Shown one piece after another: positions 8,923 through 18,314 of a DNA stretch of 64,000 bases. Position numbers and translations under genes: made by a program. Below the pieces are notes generated by a model, which saw only the letters and a list, made by a program, of their open reading frames with translations, did not search any database and had not been told where the DNA came from. Source of the DNA: Leucothrix arctica (lineage in GTDB: Bacteria > Pseudomonadota > Gammaproteobacteria > Thiotrichales > Thiotrichaceae). The stretch is from assembly GCF_003172895.1 (NCBI RefSeq), contig NZ_QGKL01000044.1, positions 1 through 64,000 on the forward strand, written 5' to 3'. Numbering within the stretch: the first letter of the stretch is position 1; each line of letters begins with the position of its first letter.

Positions 8923-8923
8923 G

Positions 8924-8999
8924 TGGTGGGTGATAAGAGACTTGAACTCCTGACATCTGCCTTGTAAGGGCAGCGCTCTACCAACTGAGCTAATCACCC
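8924..8999 (-). tRNA. tRNA-Val(UAC), third copy
   Basis: A 76-base cloverleaf with encoded CCA, acceptor GGGTGAT/ATCACCC, and anticodon loop CUUACAA giving UAC. It is transcribed immediately before a tRNA-Asp copy and matches the other two Val copies by eye. Confidence 0.96.
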
Positions 9000-9039
9000 G
9001 ATGTCGTACTACTTTTAAAACTACTTCAAACTTCAGAAT

Positions 9040-9068
9040 AAAAAGAGGACGTTAATAACATCCTCTTT
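9040..9068 (-). terminator. Terminator between tRNA pair 2 and pair 3
   Basis: AAAGAGGACGTT (9042-9053) faces AACATCCTCTTT (9057-9068) with one mismatch and a 3-base loop, followed on the minus strand by a short T run. It comes just after the second tRNA-Asp, so pair 3 either is read by leakage or has its own promoter, which I could not identify. Confidence 0.7.
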
Positions 9069-9076
9069 CTAAATAC

Positions 9077-9153
9077 TGGCGGAGCGGACGGGATTCGAAC
9101 CCGCGACCCCCTGCGTGACAGGCAGGTATTCTAACCAGCTGAACTACCGCTCC
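9077..9153 (-). tRNA. tRNA-Asp(GUC), second copy
   Basis: Same 77-base sequence as the copy at 8846-8922, with encoded CCA and anticodon GUC. It lies one base after its partner tRNA-Val and is followed by a terminator-like hairpin. Confidence 0.96.
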
Positions 9154-9154
9154 G

Positions 9155-9230
9155 TGGTGGGTGATAAGAGACTTGAACTCCTGACATCTGCCTTGTAAGG
9201 GCAGCGCTCTACCAACTGAGCTAATCACCC
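9155..9230 (-). tRNA. tRNA-Val(UAC), second copy
   Basis: Same 76-base sequence as the third Val copy, anticodon UAC, encoded CCA. A candidate promoter lies just upstream at 9248-9277. Confidence 0.96.
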
Positions 9231-9247
9231 GCTTCGTTGAAGTCGGC

Positions 9248-9277
9248 GTATTATGCCTTCTTTTTTTTCTACTGCAA
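9248..9277 (-). promoter_or_regulatory. Candidate sigma-70 promoter for the second tRNA-Val/Asp pair
   Basis: On the minus strand TTGCAG (9277-9272) and TAATAC (9253-9248) are separated by 18 bases, followed by GC-rich bases (GCCG) before the tRNA. The -35 is imperfect, so this is only a candidate, but it would let pair 2 be read independently of hupB. Confidence 0.4.
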
Positions 9278-9300
9278 GCTTTTTCTTGATTTAATTTTTG

Positions 9301-9377
9301 TGGCGGAGCGGACGGGATTCGAACCCGCGACCCCCTGCGTGACAGGCAGGTATTCTAACCAGCTGAACTACCGCTCC
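9301..9377 (-). tRNA. tRNA-Asp(GUC), first copy
   Basis: 77 bases with encoded CCA and anticodon GUC. Here the spacer to its partner tRNA-Val is 11 bases rather than the single base seen in the other two pairs. Confidence 0.96.
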
Positions 9378-9388
9378 TGAACAAAAAT

Positions 9389-9464
9389 TGGTGGGTGATA
9401 AGAGACTTGAACTCCTGACATCTGCCTTGTAAGGGCAGCGCTCTACCAACTGAGCTAATCACCC
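9389..9464 (-). tRNA. tRNA-Val(UAC), first copy
   Basis: 76 bases with encoded CCA and anticodon UAC. It begins 16 bases after the hupB stop, so it is probably co-transcribed with hupB, the arrangement seen in Pseudomonas. Confidence 0.96.
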
Positions 9465-9480
9465 TCAAGTAGAAAGCGCG

Positions 9481-9753
9481 CTAGTTTACTGCATCTTTAA
9501 TTGCTTTACCAGCTTTAAATACAGGATTCTTTGATGCTTTAATTTGAATCTCTTCACCAGTACGTGGGTTACGGCCAGTACGTGCTGCACGCTCACGAAC
9601 TGTAAATGTACCAAAACCAATTAGCGTTACTGTTTCTTCTTTTTTCAGTGCGTCTGTTACTGTTTCAACGAACGCCTGATAAGCTGAATCAGCATCAGTT
9701 TTACTTAATCCAGACGCTTCTGCCATTGCAGCAACTAATTCTGTCTTATTCAT
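9481..9753 (-). CDS. hupB: DNA-binding protein HU, beta-type
   Basis: A histone-like nucleoid protein of 90 residues that bends DNA as a dimer. It starts MNKTELVAAMAEASGLSK, and the DNA-gripping arm carries the family signature GFGTFTVRERAARTGRNP followed by TGEEIQIKASKNPVFKAGK. Length and sequence match HU-beta. It lies downstream of lon, as in most gammaproteobacteria, with a 236-base gap that contains an imperfect inverted repeat and presumably a hupB promoter. The tRNA-Val/Asp genes follow at once. Confidence 0.96.
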   Translation of the reverse strand: MNKTELVAAMAEASGLSKTDADSAYQAFVETVTDALKKEETVTLIGFGTFTVRERAARTGRNPRTGEEIQIKASKNPVFKAGKAIKDAVN

Positions 9754-9897
9754 AAATTGTTATCCTTGTATAAATGGTGTGTAAAAGTTTGTACCCATTA
9801 TAAAGTAGCCCAGCTCTAACTCCCCAATCCAACAGCATAATGAGGTTGCGCCAAGTACGCCGCACAGTTATACCAGCGACTTCCTAATTGTTCAACC

Positions 9898-9954
9898 AAA
9901 TTTAAGGGATGAGTTATGACAAAAATACATTTATCAACAACTCACCCCTAATTA
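9898..9954. repeat. Imperfect inverted repeat between lon and hupB
   Basis: The left arm at 9898-9919 and right arm at 9934-9954 are nearly complementary over about 20 bases (AAGGGATGAGTTATGA against TCAACAACTCACCCCT). It follows the lon stop by 36 bases, but no T run follows on the minus strand. It could be a weak terminator or a regulatory site before hupB. Confidence 0.45.
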
Positions 9955-9989
9955 GTGAATACCTAGACGTTTACTTGCTCAAGCAACCA

Positions 9990-12410
9990 TTAATGTGCTC
10001 GAGCCTGATCATCGGCATCTGTTCCATTCGAAACACCATCCAAAGTAGTATCAGAGTCTTTTTCAAACTCTTCTTCTGTTAAAGACTTAGGAACACTCTC
10101 AAGCGCTATTTCTAAAACCTCATCAATCCACTTAACCGGCTTGATCGTCAAACCTGCAGTGACATTGTCAGGGACTTCCGCAAGATCTTTTTCATTCTCT
10201 TTAGGAATAATAACCGTCGTAATACCGCCACGGTGCGCTGCTAACAGCTTTTCCTTCAATCCACCAATAGGAAGCACTTCGCCACGCAACGTTATCTCAC
10301 CAGTCATCGCCACGTCAGCCTTAACAGGAATACCCGTCATAGACGATACGATAGCCGTCACCATGCCAACACCTGCGCTAGGACCGTCTTTAGGTGTTGC
10401 ACCTTCTGGCACATGGATATGAACATTGTGTGACTTGATAAGCTTCTGAGACATACCTAGGTTTCGCGCACGGCTTTTAACAACCGTCTCAGCAGCCTGT
10501 ATAGACTCCTGCATAACTTTACCGAGGCTACCAGTACTCTTGATACTACCGTTCCCAGCCAGCTTGACGCTTTCTATCGTCAGTAACTCACCACCAACAG
10601 AAGTCCAGGCTAGACCAGTTACCTGCCCTACTTGGTTTTCTTTATCAGCACGACCGAAGTCAAATCGCTGAACACCAAGAAACTTATCTAAGTTGCGCTG
10701 AGAAACAGCTGTCTTTTCTTTCTTACTAAGCAAATGCTCACGAACAACTTTACGACAAACCTTAGAAATCTCGCGCTCTAAGTTACGAACACCCGCTTCT
10801 CGCGTGTAGTGACGAACAAGGTCCAACAATGCAGCATCACTGATTGTTAACTCACCCTTCTTCAATCCGTTTGTTTTAAGCTGCTTTGGCACTAAATAGT
10901 TTTTAGCAATATTCAGTTTTTCGTCTTCGGTATAACCTGGAATACGAATAACTTCCATACGATCCAACAGAGGGCCAGGAATATTCATACTATTTGACGT
11001 AGCAACAAACATCACATCAGAAAGATCAAAATCTACTTCCAAATAATGATCAGCAAAAGTGTGATTTTGCTCTGGATCAAGCACTTCAAGCATTGCCGAA
11101 GCTGGATCACCACGGAAATCCGTAGCCATCTTATCTATCTCATCTAACAAAAATAGTGGGTTTCGAGTCCCTACTTTCGTCAAGTTTTGAATAATCTTAC
11201 CCGGCAGCGCACCAATGTATGTCCGACGATGACCACGAATCTCAGCTTCATCACGCACGCCACCTAGCGCCATACGAGTGTACTTACGACCTGTTGCGGC
11301 TGCGATAGAGCGCCCAAGAGAGGTCTTACCAACACCTGGAGGCCCAACCAAACACATGATCGGTCCTTTTAACTTCTTTACACGCTGCTGTACTGCTAAA
11401 TACTCAACAATACGCTCTTTAACTTTATCTAGACCATAATGATCTTTATCTAATGTCGCTTGCGCTTTACTTAAATCAGACACTACACGGGACTTTTTCT
11501 TCCACGGTAATCCAACCATCCAGTCAATATAATTTCTAACGACTGTTGCTTCAGCAGACATAGGTGACATCATCTTGAGCTTATTAAATTCGTTATTCGT
11601 TTTATCTAGTGCTTCTTTAGGCATTCCTGCCTTAGCAATTTTACTAGCGAGTTCGTCATTTTCATTAGGTGCGTCATCCATATCACCTAATTCTTTTTGA
11701 ATGGCCTTCATCTGCTCATTCAAATAGTATTCGCGCTGACTACGTTCCATCTGGTGCTTAACGCGACCTCGGATACGTTTCTCAACTTGTAATAAATCAA
11801 TCTCACCTTCGACTAATTCAATCAACTGATCTAGGCGCTCTTTAACATCGATCACTTCTAAAATTTCTTGCTTAGCAGCGACCTTTAAACCCAAGTGAGC
11901 AGCAACCGTGTCAGCTAGGCGTGCAGGGTCATCTATACCACTGAGCGATGATAAAATTTCAGGTGGTATTTTCTTATTCAGCTTCACATATTTATCAAAT
12001 AGGTTAAGCAGCATACGAGAAAGTAGATCAACTTTACGCTCATCAAAATCTTCAGTAACTGGAATAACGGTGATATCAGCTGTGAAGTAATTATCGTCAG
12101 TGTTAACTTTCTTAATTAAAGCGCGCTCGCCGCCTTCAACTAATACTTTCAGTGTACCGTCAGGTAGCTTTAACAATTGCAAAATGGTCGCAAGCGTACC
12201 AATTTCGTAAACATCATCTGCTTTAGGGTCATCAACATCAGCGCTGCGTTGTGCAACAAGCAGTACTTGCTTATCGCTTTCCATCGCTTCGTCTAATGCC
12301 AGGATAGATTTTTCTCTACCCACAAAAAGAGGAATAACCATATGTGGATACACAACGACATCTCGAAGTGTAAGAACGGGAACATTTTTTATCGTTTTTG
12401 ATTTAGCCAT
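9990..12410 (-). CDS. lon: ATP-dependent Lon protease
   Basis: The cytoplasmic AAA+ protease that degrades damaged and regulatory proteins. The 806-residue chain has an N-terminal LAN domain (about 10-205, starting VPVLTLRDVVVYPHMVIPLF), a coiled-coil segment, Walker A GPPGVGKTSLGRS near residue 358, Walker B PLFLLDEIDKM, and the protease domain with catalytic Ser in KDGPSAGVG near residue 677. The last 25 residues are an acidic tail (EEEFEKDSDTTLDGVSN) longer than in E. coli. AGAGGT precedes the ATG. A sigma-32-like promoter lies at 12454-12481. Confidence 0.97.
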   Translation of the reverse strand: MAKSKTIKNVPVLTLRDVVVYPHMVIPLFVGREKSILALDEAMESDKQVLLVAQRSADVDDPKADDVYEIGTLATILQLLKLPDGTLKVLVEGGERALIKKVNTDDNYFTADITVIPVTEDFDERKVDLLSRMLLNLFDKYVKLNKKIPPEILSSLSGIDDPARLADTVAAHLGLKVAAKQEILEVIDVKERLDQLIELVEGEIDLLQVEKRIRGRVKHQMERSQREYYLNEQMKAIQKELGDMDDAPNENDELASKIAKAGMPKEALDKTNNEFNKLKMMSPMSAEATVVRNYIDWMVGLPWKKKSRVVSDLSKAQATLDKDHYGLDKVKERIVEYLAVQQRVKKLKGPIMCLVGPPGVGKTSLGRSIAAATGRKYTRMALGGVRDEAEIRGHRRTYIGALPGKIIQNLTKVGTRNPLFLLDEIDKMATDFRGDPASAMLEVLDPEQNHTFADHYLEVDFDLSDVMFVATSNSMNIPGPLLDRMEVIRIPGYTEDEKLNIAKNYLVPKQLKTNGLKKGELTISDAALLDLVRHYTREAGVRNLEREISKVCRKVVREHLLSKKEKTAVSQRNLDKFLGVQRFDFGRADKENQVGQVTGLAWTSVGGELLTIESVKLAGNGSIKSTGSLGKVMQESIQAAETVVKSRARNLGMSQKLIKSHNVHIHVPEGATPKDGPSAGVGMVTAIVSSMTGIPVKADVAMTGEITLRGEVLPIGGLKEKLLAAHRGGITTVIIPKENEKDLAEVPDNVTAGLTIKPVKWIDEVLEIALESVPKSLTEEEFEKDSDTTLDGVSNGTDADDQARAH

Positions 12411-12453
12411 TTTGACCTCTTTGCCTAGTGCTTTTACTTAATAGCATTTAAGG

Positions 12454-12481
12454 ATAATGGGATAGAATTTCCCAATCTCAA
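12454..12481 (-). promoter_or_regulatory. Candidate sigma-32 (heat-shock) promoter of lon
   Basis: On the minus strand TTGAGA (12481-12476) is followed 13 bases later by TCCCATTAT (12462-12454), close to the sigma-32 pattern CTTGAA and CCCCATnT. It is placed about 45 bases before the lon start. The match is good at -10 and partial at -35. Confidence 0.5.
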
Positions 12482-12512
12482 CGGTTTAGTATAATTATTC
12501 TTTATAATAAAC

Positions 12513-12545
12513 AAAAAAGCCCCTAGCTTACGCAAGGGGCTTTTT
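12513..12545. terminator. Terminator after clpX, usable in both directions
   Basis: AGCCCCT (12518-12524) pairs with AGGGGCT (12535-12541) across a 10-base loop. Six A precede and five T follow on the plus strand, so the minus-strand transcript from clpX meets a proper T tract. Confidence 0.85.
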
Positions 12546-12553
12546 GAAAAGTT

Positions 12554-13849
12554 TTAATCAGCTGATGATACTTTTCGCTCGGGCTTAGCGTCTTTTTTGT
12601 CCTTACTTTCATATATCAAGTAAGGTTTACTCTCACCCGCGACTACAGCCGCATCAACCACAACTTTAGTGACATCTTTTTCAGATGGTAAGTCATACAT
12701 TGTTTCTAAAAGGATACGTTCAAGAATACTTCGTAACCCACGAGCACCCGTCTTTCGTTCCATTGCTTTACGAGCAATCGCATGTAAAGCATCTTCGCGA
12801 ATATCTAGTTCAGCACCTTCCATTTCAAACAACTTAGTGTACTGCTTAGTTAGTGCGTTCTTTGGTTCTGTCAAGATTCGTACTAATGACTCTTCTTCAA
12901 GCTCCATCAGTGTAGCAATAACAGGTAAACGACCAACAAACTCAGGAATCAGTCCGTAACGAACCAAATCTTCAGCTTCAACGCCTTGAATAGTGTCACC
13001 GAACGACTTTTTACCGGTTACTTCTTTAACAACAGCAGAGAAACCGATACTTCCTTTTTCCGTTCTGTCCTGAATAACTTTGTCCAGACCAGCAAATGCA
13101 CCACCACAAATAAACAGGATATTCTTAGTATCGACCTGCAAAAACTCTTGCTGCGGATGCTTACGGCCGCCTTGAGGTGGAACAGAAGCAACAGTACCTT
13201 CAATTAATTTAAGTAGAGCTTGCTGGACACCTTCACCAGAAACATCTCGTGTAATTGAAGGGTTGTCTGATTTACGAGAAATCTTATCGATCTCATCGAT
13301 GTAGACAATACCTGTCTGCGCTTTTTCGACGTCATAGTCACATTTCTGCAAAAGCTTCTGAATGATGTTTTCAACATCTTCACCCACATAACCTGCTTCG
13401 GTTAGTGTTGTAGCATCTGCCATTGTGAAAGGTACATTCAATGTACGAGCAAGTGTTTCAGCAAGTAATGTTTTACCACTACCTGTTGGACCTACTAGCA
13501 AAATATTACTTTTAGATAGCTCTATACCATCTTTAGGAGCTTTATACTCCATACGCTTATAATGATTGTACACAGCAACAGATAAGACTTTTTTAGCCGA
13601 ATCTTGTCCAATAACATAATCATCTAGAAAACCATTTATCTCACGTGGCACTGGAAGAGACTGCTTTTCGCCCTCTTCTTTTTCCTGCATTTCTTCACGG
13701 ATGATGTCATTGCATAAATCAACACACTCATCACAAACAAAAACAGACGGTCCAGCGATCAGTTTTCTAACTTCGTGCTGACTCTTGCCACAAAATGAGC
13801 AATACAGCAATTTCCCATTATCCTGATCGTCTTTTTTGTCTTTACTCAT
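12554..13849 (-). CDS. clpX: ATP-dependent Clp protease unfoldase subunit ClpX
   Basis: The hexameric AAA+ unfoldase that feeds substrates to ClpP. Of its 431 residues, the N-terminal zinc-binding domain has four Cys at 17, 20, 39 and 42 (CSFC and CDEC). Walker A is [13 protein letters not shown] near 118, Walker B is [12 protein letters not shown], and the ClpP-docking IGF-type loop reads GSIGFSAVV. The C-terminus is extended by a Lys/Asp-rich tail ([12 protein letters not shown]). It starts about 275 bases after clpP, with the clpP terminator in between, so it needs its own promoter, which I could not place. Confidence 0.97.
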   Translation of the reverse strand: MSKDKKDDQDNGKLLYCSFCGKSQHEVRKLIAGPSVFVCDECVDLCNDIIREEMQEKEEGEKQSLPVPREINGFLDDYVIGQDSAKKVLSVAVYNHYKRMEYKAPKDGIELSKSNILLVGPTGSGKTLLAETLARTLNVPFTMADATTLTEAGYVGEDVENIIQKLLQKCDYDVEKAQTGIVYIDEIDKISRKSDNPSITRDVSGEGVQQALLKLIEGTVASVPPQGGRKHPQQEFLQVDTKNILFICGGAFAGLDKVIQDRTEKGSIGFSAVVKEVTGKKSFGDTIQGVEAEDLVRYGLIPEFVGRLPVIATLMELEEESLVRILTEPKNALTKQYTKLFEMEGAELDIREDALHAIARKAMERKTGARGLRSILERILLETMYDLPSEKDVTKVVVDAAVVAGESKPYLIYESKDKKDAKPERKVSSAD

Positions 13850-14073
13850 TCGAGAAAATTCCTCATTTTCTTTATTAAAGCCCTAAGGCTTCAACTTAAT
13901 AAACTTCTTCATGAAAGTACAGTAATAACAAGTAAGGTAAGCCTAGTTGAAAGCACCTGACAGTTTTGCTGCGAATATACACGTTGATATGGAGGCAAAA
14001 ATAAAAATACCAATGCAAAGTTACTTAAAACTCTACTTTCATACTCATATTAATCTGCACAGCCCTAAATGGC

Positions 14074-14100
14074 AAAAGGCCTATCTTTCGATAGGCCCTT
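14074..14100 (-). terminator. Terminator of the tig-clpP transcript
   Basis: GGCCTATC (14078-14085) pairs perfectly with GATAGGCC (14090-14097) around a TTTC tetraloop. On the minus strand the stem is followed by four T. It lies 24 bases after the clpP stop. Confidence 0.8.
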
Positions 14101-14124
14101 ATAGTTTAGCAAATAAAGTATGAA

Positions 14125-14733
14125 TTAACGCTTAGCCAATACTTCATCAATCAAACCATACTTTACGGCAGCTTCCGCATCCATAAAGTTATCACGATCA
14201 GTATCTTTCGCGATTTGCTCTAGTGACTGACCTGTATGGTGAGCCAAAACGCCATTCAACTCATCACGGATTTTCAAGATCTCACGAGCATGGATATCAA
14301 TATCCGTTGCTTGACCTTGGAAACCACCTAATGGCTGATGAATCATTACACGAGAATGCGGTAAAGCAAAACGCTTGCCCTTCGCACCACCTGCTAACAA
14401 AACAGCACCCATACTAGCCGCTTGACCAATACAAATAGTGCTTACGTCTGGCTTGATAAACTGCATAGTATCGTAGATACCCATGCCTGCAGTTACAACA
14501 CCACCCGGTGAATTAATGTAAAGGTGAATATCCTTTTCAGGATTCTCAGACTCTAAAAATAACAACTGGGCAACAATCAAGTTCGCCATATGATCTTCAA
14601 CAGGACCTACAACAAAAATCACTCGCTCTTTTAGAAGACGAGAATAAATATCGTATGAACGTTCACCACGTGACGTTTGCTCTACTACCATCGGGATTAA
14701 ACCCAATGCGCTCGTATCTAATGCACCTGACAT
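14125..14733 (-). CDS. clpP: ATP-dependent Clp protease proteolytic subunit
   Basis: The self-compartmentalised serine protease of the ClpXP/ClpAP complexes, 202 residues. The triad is complete: S107 in [12 protein letters not shown]132 in [11 protein letters not shown] and D181 in [12 protein letters not shown]. The glycine-rich substrate-binding strand [11 protein letters not shown] is at 73-83. The N-terminus has a short propeptide-like segment before [17 protein letters not shown]. It starts 23 bases after the tig stop, so tig and clpP are probably one transcription unit. Confidence 0.97.
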   Translation of the reverse strand: MSGALDTSALGLIPMVVEQTSRGERSYDIYSRLLKERVIFVVGPVEDHMANLIVAQLLFLESENPEKDIHLYINSPGGVVTAGMGIYDTMQFIKPDVSTICIGQAASMGAVLLAGGAKGKRFALPHSRVMIHQPLGGFQGQATDIDIHAREILKIRDELNGVLAHHTGQSLEQIAKDTDRDNFMDAEAAVKYGLIDEVLAKR

Positions 14734-14756
14734 AGAATTGACTCCTATTGTTTTAA

Positions 14757-16061
14757 TTATGCAGCAGCTTGTTGTTGTGGGTTCATCAAGTCAGTGAAAG
14801 CTACTTCTTCATCAGTAACTTTAGCTTGACCAATAACCCATTCAACAATCATCTCTTCCATAACAGCAGCTTGAATAGTCTGCATTGCTTGTGGATTAGT
14901 TTTGTAATACTCAATTAGCTGCTGTGGATCTTCATAAGTAGATGCTAATGTATTTAACATATCATCAACTTTTGAAGGATCACTTTTAAGTTCGTTCTTA
15001 GTAACAATCTCACCAACGATCAAACCTAGTTTTACACGACGTGACGCTTGCTCTTTAAACAAGTCATCAGGAAGCGAAGACATATCAGCACCGCCAGCAT
15101 TTTCAGCCATCTCGTTACGTACATAACCCACTTCTTGAGTCACTAACGCTTTAGGTAGGTCGATCTCATGAAGATCTGACAAACCATCCATTACAGACTG
15201 CTTTACGCGGTTCTTGATAGCTTGCTCAAGCTCACGCTGCATGTTTGAACGGATTTCAGCGCGGAACGCTTCCAAATCACCAGCATCAACACCAAACTTT
15301 TCAATGAATGCATCATCAACTTCTGGCAATGTTGCTTCTTTTACTTCGTTTACTGTCAACTTGAACTGAGCGTCTTTACCTTTTAGGTTTTCTGCTTGGT
15401 AATCTTCTGGGAAAGAAACAGTAATCTCTTTCTCTTCACCTTTAGACATACCTACTAGACCTTCTTCAAAGTCTTTAAGCATACGACCAGCACCAAGCTC
15501 AACACTGAAGTCTTCAGCAGAACCACCGTCAAACAACTCACCGTCTAAAGAACCAACAAAGTTGATCTTAACAGTATCGCCATCAGCAGCAGCACGCTCA
15601 ACGTCAGTCCACTCTTTTTGCTGTGAACGAAGGTTTTCAATCATTGTGTCAACATCTTCGTCTGAGATAGTTGCTACTGGACGCTTGATCTCAAGATCAG
15701 CCATCGGAGCAATTTCAAACTCAGGATAGATATCAACAGTTGCAACATAAACTAAGTCCTGACCACGCTCTAGTGACTCAGGTGCGATTTCTGGCTGACC
15801 AGCTACGCGTAGTTTTTCTTGCTCAATAGCTTCTGAAAAAGTCTTCTGGAAAGTCTCACCCAAAACTTCTTGGTAAACAGAGTCGCCATATTGCTGACTT
15901 ACAACGCTTAATGGGACTTTTCCTGGACGGAAACCATCAACTTTAACGCGGCCACGCATTGACTTCAAACGAGACTCAACATCAGCGTCAATTTGAGCGG
16001 CAGGGACGGTAATCGTCAGTTTACGTTCGATATTACCAGTAGATTCAACTGAAACTTGCAT
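14757..16061 (-). CDS. tig: Trigger factor (ribosome-associated chaperone and prolyl isomerase)
   Basis: Binds nascent chains at the ribosome exit tunnel. The protein of about 434 residues has the ribosome-binding domain with signature [12 protein letters not shown] near residue 40, an FKBP-type isomerase domain (about 155-240, [20 protein letters not shown]) and a long C-terminal chaperone domain. I start it at the ATG at 16061 ([10 protein letters not shown]), which has GAGG (16070-16073) 8 bases upstream; an in-frame start nine codons earlier would place that site inside the gene. Two tRNA-Leu genes precede it and clpP follows. Confidence 0.96.
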   Translation of the reverse strand: MQVSVESTGNIERKLTITVPAAQIDADVESRLKSMRGRVKVDGFRPGKVPLSVVSQQYGDSVYQEVLGETFQKTFSEAIEQEKLRVAGQPEIAPESLERGQDLVYVATVDIYPEFEIAPMADLEIKRPVATISDEDVDTMIENLRSQQKEWTDVERAAADGDTVKINFVGSLDGELFDGGSAEDFSVELGAGRMLKDFEEGLVGMSKGEEKEITVSFPEDYQAENLKGKDAQFKLTVNEVKEATLPEVDDAFIEKFGVDAGDLEAFRAEIRSNMQRELEQAIKNRVKQSVMDGLSDLHEIDLPKALVTQEVGYVRNEMAENAGGADMSSLPDDLFKEQASRRVKLGLIVGEIVTKNELKSDPSKVDDMLNTLASTYEDPQQLIEYYKTNPQAMQTIQAAVMEEMIVEWVIGQAKVTDEEVAFTDLMNPQQQAAA

Positions 16062-16153
16062 GCACAAAACCTCATTTACCACCGCCACAAGCGGTGAGAA
16101 GATATATTTCTTTAAATTCGTAAATTCCCAGAACAGGGATTGGATTAGTTAAA

Positions 16154-16240
<87 letters not shown>

Positions 16241-16282
16241 TTAACTAGCAACCACATCCTGCCCTTTGGGCTAGGAGCGGGG

Positions 16283-16288
16283 ATTATA
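16283..16288 (-). promoter_or_regulatory. Candidate -10 box for the second tRNA-Leu (and tig)
   Basis: A perfect TATAAT on the minus strand is followed by a GC-rich discriminator (CCCCGC), placed about 43 bases before the tRNA-Leu copy at 16154-16240. No good -35 hexamer is visible at 17 bases. It suggests the duplicated tRNA carries its own stable-RNA-type promoter. Confidence 0.4.
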
Positions 16289-16421
16289 CACGTCATTTAA
16301 TGATATGTGTATATCCACTTTAAAGATATTTAAATAAAATTACGTATGGACGCTAAGAAGCTGTAAAAGTATGTAAATATTTTTTTAAAAATCACTCTGA
16401 ACAGAGTAAGTATAAGTCAAA

Positions 16422-16508
<87 letters not shown>

Positions 16509-16633
16509 TTGACTTGAACACAACAAACTACAGATTAGTTTACTGCATCAGTTACATGTATCAATTGGAAATAACACATAACTGTTTGACACTAAATAAT
16601 ATCACAAAATGTAACATTACGACCATTTACTGA

Positions 16634-16710
16634 TGGGGTGGATGATGGGGCTCGAACCCACGACCACCGGAATCACAATCCGGGGCTCTACCAACTGAGC
16701 TACACCCACC
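16634..16710 (-). tRNA. tRNA-His(GUG)
   Basis: Anticodon loop UUGUGAU gives GUG. The acceptor is GTGGGTG/CATCCAC with the discriminator C73 and an extra G at -1 (base 16710), the identity elements of histidine tRNA. CCA is encoded. Confidence 0.96.
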
Positions 16711-16739
16711 ATAATCAAAAATGGTTTCCGACCGAACAA

Positions 16740-16816
16740 TGGCGCGTCCGGCAGGACTCGAACCTGCTACCCTCGGCTTAGAAGGCCGATGCTCTATCCA
16801 GATGAGCTACGGACGC
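16740..16816 (-). tRNA. tRNA-Arg(UCU)
   Basis: A 77-base cloverleaf with encoded CCA. The acceptor is GCGTCCG/CGGACGC and the anticodon loop CUUCUAA gives UCU. It lies between tRNA-Pro and tRNA-His in the same transcript. Confidence 0.95.
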
Positions 16817-16837
16817 AATGCTCGAAAAAACTAAACT

Positions 16838-16914
16838 TGGTCGGGGTAGAGAGATTCGAACTCCCGACATCCTGCACCCAAAGCAGGCGCGCTACCAGAC
16901 TGCGCTATACCCCG
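16838..16914 (-). tRNA. tRNA-Pro(UGG)
   Basis: A 77-base cloverleaf with encoded CCA. The anticodon loop UUUGGGU gives UGG, and the acceptor CGGGGTA/TACCCCG has A73. It is first in the Pro-Arg-His-Leu cluster, directly downstream of a strong promoter. Confidence 0.95.
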
Positions 16915-16969
16915 ATTTCCAAGCTTCTTTAGGAGCAACTCATGTCGCTGTTGTCCCGAAGAAGCGCGC

Positions 16970-16998
16970 ATATTAAGGGCATTCTGATATGCCGTCAA
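16970..16998 (-). promoter_or_regulatory. Strong sigma-70 promoter of the Pro-Arg-His-Leu tRNA operon
   Basis: On the minus strand TTGACG (16998-16993) and TAATAT (16975-16970) are separated by exactly 17 bases, followed by a GCGCGC discriminator. A near-consensus core with a GC-rich discriminator is typical of stable-RNA promoters under stringent control by ppGpp. Confidence 0.75.
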
Positions 16999-17107
16999 GA
17001 GTATTTTTCAATTTAATTTAATTATTATTCTCACACCAATCCTGAAAACAACATAGCCTTTTGAAATTTAAAACATTACCTGTAATATGCCGTCTTTTAA
17101 AGTATGA

Positions 17108-18247
<1,140 letters not shown>

Positions 18248-18262
18248 AATATTTCAGGCATA

Positions 18263-18295
18263 AAAAAAGGCCACTCATATGAGCGGCCTTTTTTA
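18263..18295. terminator. Bidirectional terminator between tgt and the repeat protein gene
   Basis: GGCCACTC faces GAGCGGCC with one mismatch around an ATAT loop, flanked by seven A on the left and six T on the right. It serves both convergent genes. Confidence 0.88.
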
Positions 18296-18314
18296 TATCA
18301 ATAAGAAATTAATC

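Noticed and set aside
8764-8967. Plus-strand frame of 67 codons with residues like AERTGFEPATPCVTGRYSNQ
   Set aside because: It is read across the tRNA-Asp and tRNA-Val genes on the other strand. Such products are a classic tRNA-antisense artefact in databases.
8846-9464. Regularly spaced repeats suggesting a CRISPR array
   Set aside because: The repeated units are complete tRNA-Asp and tRNA-Val cloverleaves with CCA ends; spacing and length do not fit an array.
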